Below are positions 1-8,019 of a stretch of 64,000 nt of DNA, piece after piece. Below the pieces are notes generated by a model. The model did not search any database and had not been told where the DNA came from. It saw only the letters and a list, made by a program, of their open reading frames with translations. The position numbers and the translations under genes are program-made. Source of the DNA: JACQHM01 sp964535215 (GTDB taxonomy: Bacteria; Methylomirabilota; Methylomirabilia; Methylomirabilales; JACQHM01); contig CAZHST010000001.1 in assembly GCA_964535215.1 (NCBI GenBank), forward strand, positions 62,001 to 126,000, given 5' to 3'. The stretch's first letter is position 1. Each line of letters starts with the position of its first letter.

Positions 1-398
1 CCCACCCGAAACTCGTCAGGCTTTCTGATTACCGAGGGAAGGTCGTCTTGTTGAACTTCTGGGCGACCTGGTGTCCCCCTTGCCGCCGGGAGATGCCGAC
101 GATGGAGAAGGTGTATCAGGAGTACAGGCGGAGGGGTCTGGAGGTCCTGGCGGTGAGCCTCGACACGGGGCACGAGGCCGTGGTGGCCGTGCAGGTCGCC
201 GACTTCATGAGAGAGCTCAAGCTCACCTTTCCGGCCCTCCTGGATCCCAAGATGGAGGTGGCCCAGCGGTACCGGGTCGTCGGGATCCCGGTGACCTTCC
301 TCATTGATCGCCGAGGGGTGATCAGGGTGAAGGAGGTTGGCTTCCGGGACTGGACGGATCCTGACTCCCGGAGGAAGCTGGAGGCGCTCCTCCGTTGA
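1..398 (+). CDS. TlpA-like thioredoxin-fold protein, 5' truncated by window edge
   Basis: The reading frame is open from base 3 to the TGA at 396-398, so the start and any signal peptide lie outside the window. The visible 131 residues are a TlpA/ResA-type domain: strand, then FWATWCPPCRREMP with the redox CPPC, and the cis-proline loop (GIPVTFLIDRRG). Known family members are periplasmic disulfide reductases that keep cytochrome c or oxidase thiols reduced. It is very similar in layout to the TlpA protein at 7340-7885 (same WATWC and EMPTMEK segments), so the two look like paralogues. A hairpin terminator follows directly, separating it from the P-type ATPase. Function is inferred from family; the partner is not known. 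Confidence 0.88.
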   Translation, partial: HPKLVRLSDYRGKVVLLNFWATWCPPCRREMPTMEKVYQEYRRRGLEVLAVSLDTGHEAVVAVQVADFMRELKLTFPALLDPKMEVAQRYRVVGIPVTFLIDRRGVIRVKEVGFRDWTDPDSRRKLEALLR

Positions 399-399
399 T

Positions 400-424
400 G
401 CCCTGCTTTTGAAGGGCTTTTCTG
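400..424 (+). terminator. Rho-independent terminator after the TlpA gene
   Basis: GCCCT at 400-404 pairs with AGGGC at 413-417 around an 8-base loop, followed by TTTTCT. The stem is short (5 bp) but the position immediately after the stop codon and before the next promoter supports it. Confidence 0.55.
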
Positions 425-436
425 GGAGGGAGGCGT

Positions 437-442
437 TATAAT
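437..442 (+). promoter_or_regulatory. Candidate -10 element for the Cu ATPase
   Basis: A perfect TATAAT sits 37 bases before the ATPase start and just after the terminator. The -35 position (414-419) is a poor match and overlaps the terminator, so the promoter would be activator-dependent or weak. No clear MerR- or CopY-type dyad was seen. Confidence 0.35.
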
Positions 443-478
443 ATTGCAATTTGGGGGAGATCATGAGGAGGGGGAGAG

Positions 479-2932
479 ATGGCATCCAGGCAGATTGAGT
501 TGCCCATCCAGGGGATGAGCTGCGGAAGCTGCGTGGCCCGGATCGAGAAGGGGCTCTCGGAGGTCTCCGGGATTCTCTCGGCCAGCGTGAACTTCGCCGC
601 CGAGAAGGTGGCGATCACCTATGACCCGGAGCAGGTGCAGGTCCAGGAGTTCGTCAAGGCCATCCGGGAGCTGGGTTACGAGTCGCCTTTGGAGAAGGCC
701 ACGATCAGGATCCAGGGGATGTCCTGCGCCTCCTGCGTGGCGAAGATCGAGAAGGGGCTCTATGAACTCCCCGGGGTCGTCTTTGCCAGCGTCAACCTCG
801 GGACCGAAAAGGCCACGGTCGAGTACGTTCCGGGGATGATCCGGGTCGAGGACCTGAAGAGGGCCGTCGAGGACTTGGGGTACACCGCCTTGGAGGCCGA
901 GGAGACCATGGCCCTCGTGGATCGGGAGAAGGAGGCCAGGGAGCGGGAGATCCGCCGCCTTGGACAAAAGACCCTGGTGGGGGCGCTCTTGAGCGTTCCC
1001 ATCTTGCTGGGAAGCTTCCCGGAGTGGTTCCCATGGGTTCCTGAAGTCCTGACCAGGCCCTTTGTCCTCTTCCTCCTTTCGACTCCTGTCCAGCTCTGGG
1101 TCGGCTGGCAGTTCCACAGGGGGTTCTGGGCGGCCACAAAACACAGGACGGCCGACATGAACACCCTGGTCTCCGTTGGGACGAACGCCGCGTACCTGTA
1201 CAGCGTGGCTGTCACGTTCCTCCCCACTCTCTTCACTGCTTCTGGTCTGAAGGCCGCCCTTTACTACGACACGGCGGCGATCCTCATGACCCTGATCATG
1301 CTCGGCCGCCTCTTAGAGGCCCGGGCGAGGGGCCGGACCTCTGAAGCCATCAAAAAGCTCATGGGTCTCCAGGCCAAGACAGCCCGGGTCCTCCGAAGCG
1401 GGCAGGAGCTGGACATCCCCGTCGAGGAGGTCCGGGTCGGAGATCTGGTCGTCGTCCGGCCGGGGGAAAAGATCCCCGTGGATGGGATCGTGCGGGAGGG
1501 CTACTCGGCCGTGGACGAGTCCATGCTGACCGGCGAGAGCCTCCCGGTCGAGAAGAGGCCGGGGGATCAGGTCTTCGGGGCGACCCTGAACAAGACCGGG
1601 ACCTTCACCTTCGAGGCCACGAAAGTGGGGAAGGAGACGGTCCTCGCCCAGATCATTACGCTGGTTGAAGAGGCCCAGGCCTCGAAGCCCCCGATCCAGA
1701 AGCTGGCCGATAGGATCGCCGGGGTCTTTGTCCCTATTGTGATCGGGATCGCCCTCTTGAGCTTCGGGGTCTGGAACGTTTGGGGCCCGAAGCCTGCCTT
1801 CCTCTTCGCCCTCTCGAACTTCATGGCTGTCCTCCTGATCGCCTGCCCCTGCGCCATTGGCCTGGCAGCCCCGACGGCGGTCATGGTGGGGATCGGCAAA
1901 GGGGCCGAAAACGGCATCCTCTTCAGGGGGGCCGAAGCGTTAGAGTTTGCCTCGAAGCTTACGACCATTGTCTTCGACAAGACGGGAACCCTGACGAAGG
2001 GTGAGCCCGCTGTCACGGACCTTCTGCCCGCGAACGGGTTTGAACCAAAGGGCTTGCTGCATCTGGCCGCCTCGGCGGAGAGGGGCTCGGAGCATCCTCT
2101 CGGGGAAGCCATCGTGAACCGGGCGAAGGAGGAAGGGCTGGAGCTTCTCCCCCCTGAAGCCTTCGAGGCCATCCCCGGCCAGGGGATCCAGGCCAGGGTG
2201 GAGGGCCGATCCCTCCTCCTGGGGAACGTGAAACTGATGCGCGAGCATGGAATCGTCCTGAACGGCCTGGAGAAGGAGGCCCAGGTTCTGGCCGAACAGG
2301 GGAAGACCCCGATGTTCGTCGCCGTAGATGGGAAGGCAGCCGGGATCATCGCCGTGGCCGACACCCTGAAGCCCCATTCCCGGGAAGCTGTAGGGGCCCT
2401 CCATCGGCTCGGCCTGGAGGTCGTCATGATCACCGGGGACAACCACCGGACGGCCCAGGCCATTGCGAGGGAGGTGGGGATCGAGCGGGTCCTGGCCGAG
2501 GTTCTGCCCCAGGATAAGGCGGAGGAGGTGAAGAAGCTCCAGGCCGAGGGGAAGATCGTGGCCATGGTGGGGGATGGGATCAACGACGCCCCGGCCCTCG
2601 CCCAGGCGGATGTGGGGATCGCCATCGGGACGGGGACCGATGTGGCCATGGAGGCCTCAGACATCACCCTGATCACCGACGATCTCCGGGGGGTGGTGAC
2701 CGCCATCGAGCTTTCCAAGCGGACAATCAGGACGATGAGGCAGAACTTCTTCTGGGCTTTCTTCTACAACACCCTCCTGATCCCGGTGGCTGCGGGTGTC
2801 CTCTATCCCTTCGCCGGGATCCTCATGAGCCCGATCCTGGCCGGGGCCGCCATGGCCTTCTCCTCGGTCTCCGTCGTCAGCAACTCCCTGAGGCTCCGAC
2901 GGTTCCGACCGTCCCTTCCTCTGGCGGCCTAG
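479..2932 (+). CDS. copA: Copper-translocating P-type ATPase (CopA-like, P1B-1)
   Basis: 817 residues, normal full length for CopA. Two N-terminal HMA metal-binding domains carry GMSCGSC (C15, C18) and GMSCASC (C83, C86). Then come the eight-helix membrane domain, the TGES actuator motif, the transport-site CPC at about 456-458 (ACPCAIG), the phosphorylated Asp in DKTGT at about residue 500, the P1B-specific SEHPLG nucleotide-binding motif and GDGINDAP. CPC plus two HMA domains predicts Cu+/Ag+ export from the cytoplasm, either for detoxification or to load cuproproteins. An AGGAGGGGG ribosome-binding site precedes the ATG. The next gene starts 14 bases after the stop, suggesting co-transcription with the methyltransferase-like and TlpA genes. 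Confidence 0.95.
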   Translation: MASRQIELPIQGMSCGSCVARIEKGLSEVSGILSASVNFAAEKVAITYDPEQVQVQEFVKAIRELGYESPLEKATIRIQGMSCASCVAKIEKGLYELPGVVFASVNLGTEKATVEYVPGMIRVEDLKRAVEDLGYTALEAEETMALVDREKEAREREIRRLGQKTLVGALLSVPILLGSFPEWFPWVPEVLTRPFVLFLLSTPVQLWVGWQFHRGFWAATKHRTADMNTLVSVGTNAAYLYSVAVTFLPTLFTASGLKAALYYDTAAILMTLIMLGRLLEARARGRTSEAIKKLMGLQAKTARVLRSGQELDIPVEEVRVGDLVVVRPGEKIPVDGIVREGYSAVDESMLTGESLPVEKRPGDQVFGATLNKTGTFTFEATKVGKETVLAQIITLVEEAQASKPPIQKLADRIAGVFVPIVIGIALLSFGVWNVWGPKPAFLFALSNFMAVLLIACPCAIGLAAPTAVMVGIGKGAENGILFRGAEALEFASKLTTIVFDKTGTLTKGEPAVTDLLPANGFEPKGLLHLAASAERGSEHPLGEAIVNRAKEEGLELLPPEAFEAIPGQGIQARVEGRSLLLGNVKLMREHGIVLNGLEKEAQVLAEQGKTPMFVAVDGKAAGIIAVADTLKPHSREAVGALHRLGLEVVMITGDNHRTAQAIAREVGIERVLAEVLPQDKAEEVKKLQAEGKIVAMVGDGINDAPALAQADVGIAIGTGTDVAMEASDITLITDDLRGVVTAIELSKRTIRTMRQNFFWAFFYNTLLIPVAAGVLYPFAGILMSPILAGAAMAFSSVSVVSNSLRLRRFRPSLPLAA

Positions 2933-2946
2933 GGGAAACCAAGACG

Positions 2947-3822
2947 ATGGTGAAACCGTTGGCGGAGACCCCAGATGGACACCATGAGGTCCCAAGAGGG
3001 GGCGGAAGGGGGGGGTGGACCCGTTTGAAGCTGGTGTGGGAACGGTACGGCCGGACGCTCCTCCTTCTTATCGTCATCGCAGGGAGCCTTAGCCTCTTCC
3101 TCCTCGTCGTCTCCCATCCCCCTTCTCGAATGAAGGATGTCCCCTTCCAGCACTGGTACGGGAACTGGGGGAGCGTCGCCCTGGCGACCCTTCTGTTCCT
3201 GGCCTTCCTGCTGGGGTTCGCCAGGCCCAGGCGGCGGCCGGAGTGGGAGAGGGCCGGCCTGTACACCGCCTTCCTGATCAGCCTCTTCACCGAGATGTTC
3301 GGCATCCCCCTCACGATCTACCTCCTCTCTCCCGTAGTGGGTGTCTCCCCCCGAGCCTTCAGCCTTTATGGGAGCCACCTCTGGGCGTATCTCCTGGCGG
3401 AGGCGGGAATCGTGACGCTGGCCCAGGGGGTCTATCTGGTCATGGTCCTAAGCGTCGGCCTGATCGTCGTAGGCGTCATCCTCGTCGCCTTAGGGTGGCA
3501 CCGTGTCTACCGGGGGAAGGGGACCCTCGTCACCGATGGGATCTACGCATACCTCCGCCATCCCCAGTATCTTGGGTTGATCCTCATCGTCCTGGCCTTC
3601 AACATCCAGTGGCCGACGCTCCTGACCTTGGTGATGGCCCCGGTGCTGGTCGTCATGTATGTACGGCTCGCCAGGGAGGAAGAGCGGGAGCTGGAGGAGC
3701 GGTTCGGCGAGGCCTATCGAGCGTACCGGCTTAAGGTGTCGGCCTTCTGGCCCCGTTGTTCAAAGAGGCCTAAGACGGCTGGCAACGGGGCTGACCGAAG
3801 GGGTGAGAGGTTTTGCGTCTAG
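2947..3822 (+). CDS. Isoprenylcysteine carboxyl methyltransferase-like membrane protein
   Basis: 291 residues with about five to six hydrophobic segments. The C-terminal part has the ICMT/PEMT-type signature: a GIYAYLRHPQYLGLIL segment followed by REEERELEERFG and Y-x-x-Y-R near the end, which in this superfamily binds S-adenosylmethionine. Bacterial members are common next to metal-efflux genes but their substrates are largely unknown; prenyl-cysteine methylation should not be assumed. The N-terminal half is an added hydrophobic region. It lies 14 bp after the Cu ATPase and overlaps or abuts the following TlpA gene, so it is probably in the same operon. Confidence 0.8.
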   Translation: MVKPLAETPDGHHEVPRGGGRGGWTRLKLVWERYGRTLLLLIVIAGSLSLFLLVVSHPPSRMKDVPFQHWYGNWGSVALATLLFLAFLLGFARPRRRPEWERAGLYTAFLISLFTEMFGIPLTIYLLSPVVGVSPRAFSLYGSHLWAYLLAEAGIVTLAQGVYLVMVLSVGLIVVGVILVALGWHRVYRGKGTLVTDGIYAYLRHPQYLGLILIVLAFNIQWPTLLTLVMAPVLVVMYVRLAREEERELEERFGEAYRAYRLKVSAFWPRCSKRPKTAGNGADRRGERFCV

Positions 3823-3827
3823 GGGTC

Positions 3828-4580
3828 ATGGAGGGAATGAGAAGGATCAGATTCCTTCGGCTTGTTGGGGTAGTGATGGTGATCGGGGGGTTCATTGCCC
3901 TCCTGGCGTTTGGGTTTACCAGGAACCCAAAGGAGATTCCATCCCCCCTGATTGGCAAACCTGCGCCATCCTTTACCCTTTCCTTGTTGAACGGTGGGAC
4001 GTTAAGCCTGGAGGCCTTCCGGGGGAAGGTTGTGGTGGTGAACTTCTGGGCCTCCTGGTGCTTCCCGGCCTGCTGGAACGAAGCCCCCAGATTGGAGGCC
4101 GCCTGGCAGCGGTATAAGGAGAAAGGGGTCGTCATCTTAGGAATCGTCTATCAGGACACGGAGGAGAGGGCGCGGGAGTTTATCAAGCGCTTCGGCAAGA
4201 CCTATCCCAATGGCCTGGACTTGAAAAGCCGGATCGCCATTGACTATGGGGTCTATGGCGTTCCCGAGACCTTCTTCGTTGACCGGCAGGGGCGGATCAT
4301 GCACAAACACGTCGGCGAGATCCAGATGGAGACCCTGGTGGCCAAGATCGAAGAGCTCCTCCCGGTGGCCTGGTCGTCGGAGTGCGAAGAGTGGATTGAC
4401 TTCACCGTTGAGAAGATCAGGGCCAGGGAGGGGCGCCTCCCGACAAGGGAGGCGGGGGTCTGGCTCGAAAAGGCTGGGACCTTGATCCGCGAGGCGGGAG
4501 GCCTCTGCGGCAAGGACGAAGCCTCGGCCAGGGCGAAGTTTAACGAGGCCTGGGTCATCCTGGGTCAACTGAACCGCTAG
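3828..4580 (+). CDS. TlpA/ResA-like thioredoxin with CxxxC motif and C-terminal extension
   Basis: About 250 residues. An N-terminal membrane anchor (LVGVVMVIGGFIALLAFGF) precedes a TlpA-type domain that begins GKPAPSFTL. The active site is WCFPACWNEAP, with one extra residue between the cysteines compared with the usual WCxPC. The cis-Pro region VYGVPETFFVDRQG is normal. The last 90 residues form a mostly helical extension with two more cysteines (SSEC and GLCG), resembling the CcmH-like tail region seen in some cytochrome c maturation proteins. The start is uncertain: TTG 3813, ATG 3828 and ATG 3837 are in frame; ATG 3828 is preferred. It is followed 24 bp later by a cytochrome c gene, which fits a haem-thiol reductase role. 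Confidence 0.83.
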   Translation: MEGMRRIRFLRLVGVVMVIGGFIALLAFGFTRNPKEIPSPLIGKPAPSFTLSLLNGGTLSLEAFRGKVVVVNFWASWCFPACWNEAPRLEAAWQRYKEKGVVILGIVYQDTEERAREFIKRFGKTYPNGLDLKSRIAIDYGVYGVPETFFVDRQGRIMHKHVGEIQMETLVAKIEELLPVAWSSECEEWIDFTVEKIRAREGRLPTREAGVWLEKAGTLIREAGGLCGKDEASARAKFNEAWVILGQLNR

Positions 4581-4604
4581 GGAGGCCGTGGAGAGGCGAG
4601 GGGC

Positions 4605-5516
4605 ATGCGGAGATCGCCAATCTGGATCCTCAGGCTGGCTGGTCTTATCACCCTTGGTCTGCTCTTGGCCGGCCCTGGTGGACTGATGAGATCTTCCGGC
4701 GAGCTGGTGAAGGCCCAAAGGCGGCCCAGTGCCCAGCTCCTTGACAGGGGCCGGGAAGTCTACGAGCGAAACTGCGCGGTCTGCCACGGTCAGAATGGTG
4801 ACGGGAACGGCATGGCGGCTCACATGTTCCGGACCAAGCCCCGGGACTTCACGAAAGGGGTCTTCAAGTTCCGTTCCACGTCCTTTGGCTCCTTGCCGAC
4901 CGACGAGGACCTCTTTCGGATCATCAGCTGGGGTGTCCGCTGGACGGCGATGGTGGCCCAGGACGACCTCCCGGAGGAGGACCGCTGGGCCGTGATCCAG
5001 TACCTGAAGACCTTCTCGCCCCGGTTCCGAAACGGCCGTCCGGAGGGGCCGATCCCGATCCCGAAACCACCGCCCAGGACCAAGAGGCTGGTCGTGAAAG
5101 GGCGGGAGGTCTACGAGAAGGCAGGATGCGGGGAGTGCCACGGGAAAGGTGGCAGGGGGGATGGGCCTTCCGCGGAAAAGCTCAAGGACGAGTGGGGCGA
5201 TCCCATCCGACCGACGGATCTGACAAGGCGGCCCTTCAAGGGGGGCTCCACCCCCCGGGACCTCTTCCGGACCCTGGTCACCGGTTTAGGGGGCACCCCC
5301 ATGCCCTCGTACCGCGAGGCCCTGACGGATGAGGAGCTGTGGGCCCTGGTCTATTATGTCCTGTCCCTCTCCAAGGACGGATTACCTGAGCAGGCGATGG
5401 TTGGGGAGGAGAGGATGGGAAGGATGGTGGAGGAGATGCACCGGATGATGGGCCCAGGGATGATGGATGAGATGATGCGCGGGATGCCCATGATGCGTGG
5501 GATGCCAAGGCGGTAG
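4605..5516 (+). CDS. Dihaem cytochrome c with Met-rich C-terminal tail
   Basis: 303 residues with an N-terminal signal or anchor (LAGLITLGLLLAGPGGLM). Two cytochrome c domains follow, with haem sites CAVCH (about residue 62) and CGECH (about 178), each followed by a GDG turn, and distal Met candidates (TAMVAQDDL, GTPMPSY). The domain pair resembles mobile electron-transfer cytochromes or those of oxidase/reductase complexes. The last 40 residues are unusually Met-rich (MHRMMGPGMMDEMM, then MPMMRGMP), the kind of sequence that binds Cu+ or Ag+ in periplasmic proteins. With CopA upstream, copper handling is plausible. It has a good RBS (GAGGCGAGGGG) and probably ends the operon. Confidence 0.88.
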   Translation: MRRSPIWILRLAGLITLGLLLAGPGGLMRSSGELVKAQRRPSAQLLDRGREVYERNCAVCHGQNGDGNGMAAHMFRTKPRDFTKGVFKFRSTSFGSLPTDEDLFRIISWGVRWTAMVAQDDLPEEDRWAVIQYLKTFSPRFRNGRPEGPIPIPKPPPRTKRLVVKGREVYEKAGCGECHGKGGRGDGPSAEKLKDEWGDPIRPTDLTRRPFKGGSTPRDLFRTLVTGLGGTPMPSYREALTDEELWALVYYVLSLSKDGLPEQAMVGEERMGRMVEEMHRMMGPGMMDEMMRGMPMMRGMPRR

Positions 5517-5761
5517 CGGCCTGGGCAGAGCCGGAACATCGAGCCGGATCGCCGTGTCGTTGCATCGTAATCTGTCACAAAATGTAGCAGTTTATGGGAC
5601 GACATGCCTCCTCCCCGTTCGCCTCCTGCCTTGTCCATGCCCACCTTCTAGGATTGCCCCCTAAATGTTCCCCGTCTCCACAAACAACGGGGGCATCCCT
5701 TCGGTAGCATCTCGGCGTGGCGAGTCCTCTTGGCTGACCCTAAGGGGAGGTTGCGGGAACC
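5517..5761 (+). other. Intergenic region, 245 bp
   Basis: No open reading frame with coding character was seen on either strand. It should hold the promoter for the following gene; no convincing -35/-10 pair was recognised. A GGGGAGG ribosome-binding site lies near 5744. Confidence 0.4.
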
Positions 5762-7033
5762 GTGAAAACGCTTGGAATGTTGCTCATAGGAGCCCTTGTT
5801 GTTCTTTCAGGGATGGGATTTCTGACGCCCGAGGCTTTAGCCTGCGGCGGGGTAACGGCGACCATCGCCGATGATCCGAAGCCCTTCAGCGTCAGGACAG
5901 TAGAGGGCCCAAGGGGGATCCCCCTCCACATCAACCGGGAGGGAAATATCTTCGTGGCCGCCAAGGACATTAAAATCGGGAGCGCCCTGGCCGAGGCCAT
6001 CGCGAAGCGCTACCTCGAAAAGAAGTTTGGCAAGTACCATCACTTCGAGTTTGAAGGCTTCACTTACGATCACGGCGACCTGGTCTACATGTACCATGCC
6101 CATGTCCCAGGTCTGGCCTACAGCGTCCACGTCGGGCCCCTCCGGTACGTCACCGACCACGCCCATGTCCACGTCTCGGCCACGACAGGCGATGTCTACG
6201 GTCCCGGCTGCGGCGTCGGGTCGGGGAGCGTCGAGGTGCCCTTCGAGCCGACGGCCTATCCAGCGGGCCTGAAGGACAAGCGCCTCCCCTATGTCCAGTT
6301 CGACACCCCCTTCGTCGCGAAGGAGGGGGCGCTGCCAACGATCGACGGCAAAATTGATCCTGAAGAATGGAAAGATGCCGGGCATGAAGTGATCCAGGTC
6401 GGCACCCGCCAAAAGTTCGTGACGGAATACGGCTGAGGGGGACCGGGGCAGGCGGTCGCCTACCAGCCGAAGCACTACCGGGTTGAAATCTGGGCGAAGC
6501 TCCACCAGGATGCGATCTTCTTCGCCGTCAAGGCCGACACGACGAACTGGGTGGCCCTCCTCTTCAAGGACTTCGAGCACCACGGGATGATCGGGGATTT
6601 TAACGACGCGAAGCTCCTGACCATCAAGGGGATTAAAGATGCCTTTGTAGCCGAGGAGCCGGGCCAGACGGAGCCGGGGCCGCGGAAGCGCCAGGGAGTC
6701 CACACCTGAATGGCCTTTGGGGACCTGGTCCAGGATCCCCAGCCGAACCTGATCGCCAGCGCTTATCGGGCGGTGGGCAAAGTCGTGGAGTACGAATTCG
6801 CCTTCCCGCTGAAGAACGAAAGCCTAGGGAACACGGCCTGGGAGCGGGGGAAGAGCTACCAGATCGCCGTCCTCGTTGGACCGACGAAGGAATTCCAGGG
6901 AGTCACCGAGGAGACCTGGATGAGCGATCAGATCCTCATCCGGATCGGGACCCCCTCCACGGCTTCTATCTACCACCCGCCTTTTGAAGCAAGCATGAAA
7001 GGAGGATCGAAGCAGGGGAGCCATGACCATTAG
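5762..7033 (+). CDS. Secreted protein with two in-frame UGA codons; candidate double selenoprotein
   Basis: One frame runs from GTG 5762 to TAG 7031-7033 (424 codons) and is interrupted only by TGA at 6434 (codon 225) and 6707 (codon 316). Coding character continues unchanged through both. The N-terminus is a signal peptide ending near PEALAC. Residues 30-150 hold a His-rich region (YHHFEFEGFTYDH, MYHAHVPG, DHAHVHV). The part from about residue 200 (IDGKIDPEEWKDAG) onward resembles the ethylbenzene-dehydrogenase haem/DOMON-like fold found in electron-transfer proteins. Each TGA is followed by a stable hairpin with GGU in the loop 21-23 bases from the U. I infer Sec insertion at both sites; a pseudogene is the alternative. 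GTG start chosen because it gives a proper signal peptide. Confidence 0.7.
6434..6464 (+). promoter_or_regulatory. UGA plus SECIS-like hairpin 1 of the double-UGA gene
   Basis: TGA at 6434-6436. AGGC (6450-6453) pairs with GCCT (6458-6461) around the loop GGTC, and the stem extends by GG/CC after one mismatch. Loop GGU occupies positions 21-23 counted from the U of UGA, almost the same as in E. coli fdhF (22-24). This is seen directly; Sec insertion is inferred. Confidence 0.6.
6707..6740 (+). promoter_or_regulatory. UGA plus SECIS-like hairpin 2 of the double-UGA gene
   Basis: TGA at 6707-6709. GGGGACCT (6719-6726) pairs with AGG (6732-6734), then TCCCC (6736-6740) across a single bulged A, around the loop GGTCC. 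GGU is again at positions 21-23 from the UGA. The long stem makes this the strongest of the four hairpins. Confidence 0.65.
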
Positions 7034-7076
7034 GCTGGTGGAACCCTCGTCCAGATGAGGCCGGGGCAGGATCCGG

Positions 7077-7283
7077 ATGAACAGTACCCCCAGAGTATTT
7101 TGGCGGGAGGCGGTGATTGGAGCCGAAGGCCGGGTGGTGCGGGAGATCACTTCAGAGGGGCTGATCCAGGTCCGAAATGAGTTGTGGACGGCGACCTCCG
7201 AGGAGCCGATCCCGGTGGGAGAACGGGTGATCGTCATCGAGCTTTATGGGCTTAAGGCGGTGGTACGTAAGAAAGGCGGATGA
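7077..7283 (+). CDS. Small NfeD C-terminal-like OB-fold protein
   Basis: 68 residues forming only the OB-fold typical of the NfeD C-terminal domain: IGAEGRVVREI, then a strand-rich segment, then PVGERVIVIELYG and LKAVVRK. NfeD proteins usually act with stomatin-like membrane proteins; here neither the NfeD membrane part nor a stomatin gene is present, so this is a free-standing domain. There are no transmembrane segments. It lies 43 bp after the double-UGA gene and its stop overlaps the ATG at 7280 of the next frame, so it is probably co-transcribed. Function unknown. Confidence 0.65.
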   Translation: MNSTPRVFWREAVIGAEGRVVREITSEGLIQVRNELWTATSEEPIPVGERVIVIELYGLKAVVRKKGG

Positions 7284-7339
7284 GTGAAAACAAGATACTG
7301 ACTGGACGTTATGGGGGGAGGGGGAGGAGGCAAGGGGAG

Positions 7340-7885
7340 ATGATGGTCAGGAAGACGTTGATGCGTCTGTTTCCATGGGCCTCGATGGCTCTCCTCCTGG
7401 GCCTGGTGGGCTTCTTCAGCCCCGGCCAAGCCGAGGAGGGGCTGTCACAGGCTGTCAAACCCGAGGTCGGGTCCCTGGCCCCGGACTTCGCCCTCCCGGA
7501 TCTGAACGGGAAGGTTGTCCGGCTCTCAGAGTTTCGGGGCAAACAACCGGTCTTCTTGAACTTCTGGGCCACCTGGTGCCCCTCCTGCCAGTATGAGATG
7601 CCGACGATGGAGAAGGCCTATTGGAAGTACAAGGACAAGGTGGCGTTCCTGATGGTAAGCATCGACCGGATGCCGAAGGACGTGGCGGCCTTCATGAAGC
7701 AGCACAGCCTAACCGTGCCTGTCCTTCTCGACCCTAACATGAAGGTCTCAGACGAGTATGAGGTAGCCTTTATCCCGACCCACTATTTCATTGACAAGGA
7801 GGGGAGGATCCGGTACAAGGAGGTCGGCCCCCGGGGTTGGAACAAGCCGGAGAGCTGGAAGACGCTGGAGGAGCTCCTGAAGTGA
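7340..7885 (+). CDS. TlpA-like periplasmic thioredoxin (CPSC)
   Basis: About 181 residues from ATG 7340: basic n-region, signal or anchor (MALLLGLVGFFSPGQA), then a complete TlpA/ResA domain starting GSLAPDFALPDLNGK. The active site is WCPSCQYEMP, and the cis-Pro loop is AFIPTHYFIDKEGR. Family members reduce disulfides in apocytochromes or oxidase subunits outside the cytoplasm. An alternative ATG at 7280 overlaps the previous stop but adds a charged leader before the signal, so 7340 (after AAGGGGAG) is favoured. It is a close relative of the truncated gene at the left edge of the window. Confidence 0.87.
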   Translation: MMVRKTLMRLFPWASMALLLGLVGFFSPGQAEEGLSQAVKPEVGSLAPDFALPDLNGKVVRLSEFRGKQPVFLNFWATWCPSCQYEMPTMEKAYWKYKDKVAFLMVSIDRMPKDVAAFMKQHSLTVPVLLDPNMKVSDEYEVAFIPTHYFIDKEGRIRYKEVGPRGWNKPESWKTLEELLK

Positions 7886-8019
7886 AGGGAGAGCGATGGA
7901 TCCGACCTGCCTGTTTGGCAGACAGGGCCGGAGGAGCTTTCTTAGTTCGTGGAGCTTTAGGAGGGTAGGGTGCCCGTCCTGGGCCTGGCGTGGACGCTGA
8001 AGATCGGTGAGGGAAGAGG

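Noticed and set aside
5762..7033. Pseudogene reading of the double-UGA gene, or three separate genes
   Set aside because: The frame and codon character continue unchanged over 1.27 kb, both interruptions are TGA (none TAA or TAG), and each has a well-placed hairpin. Two clear Cys-position UGA genes elsewhere in the window show that Sec decoding is likely. Kept as an alternative only.
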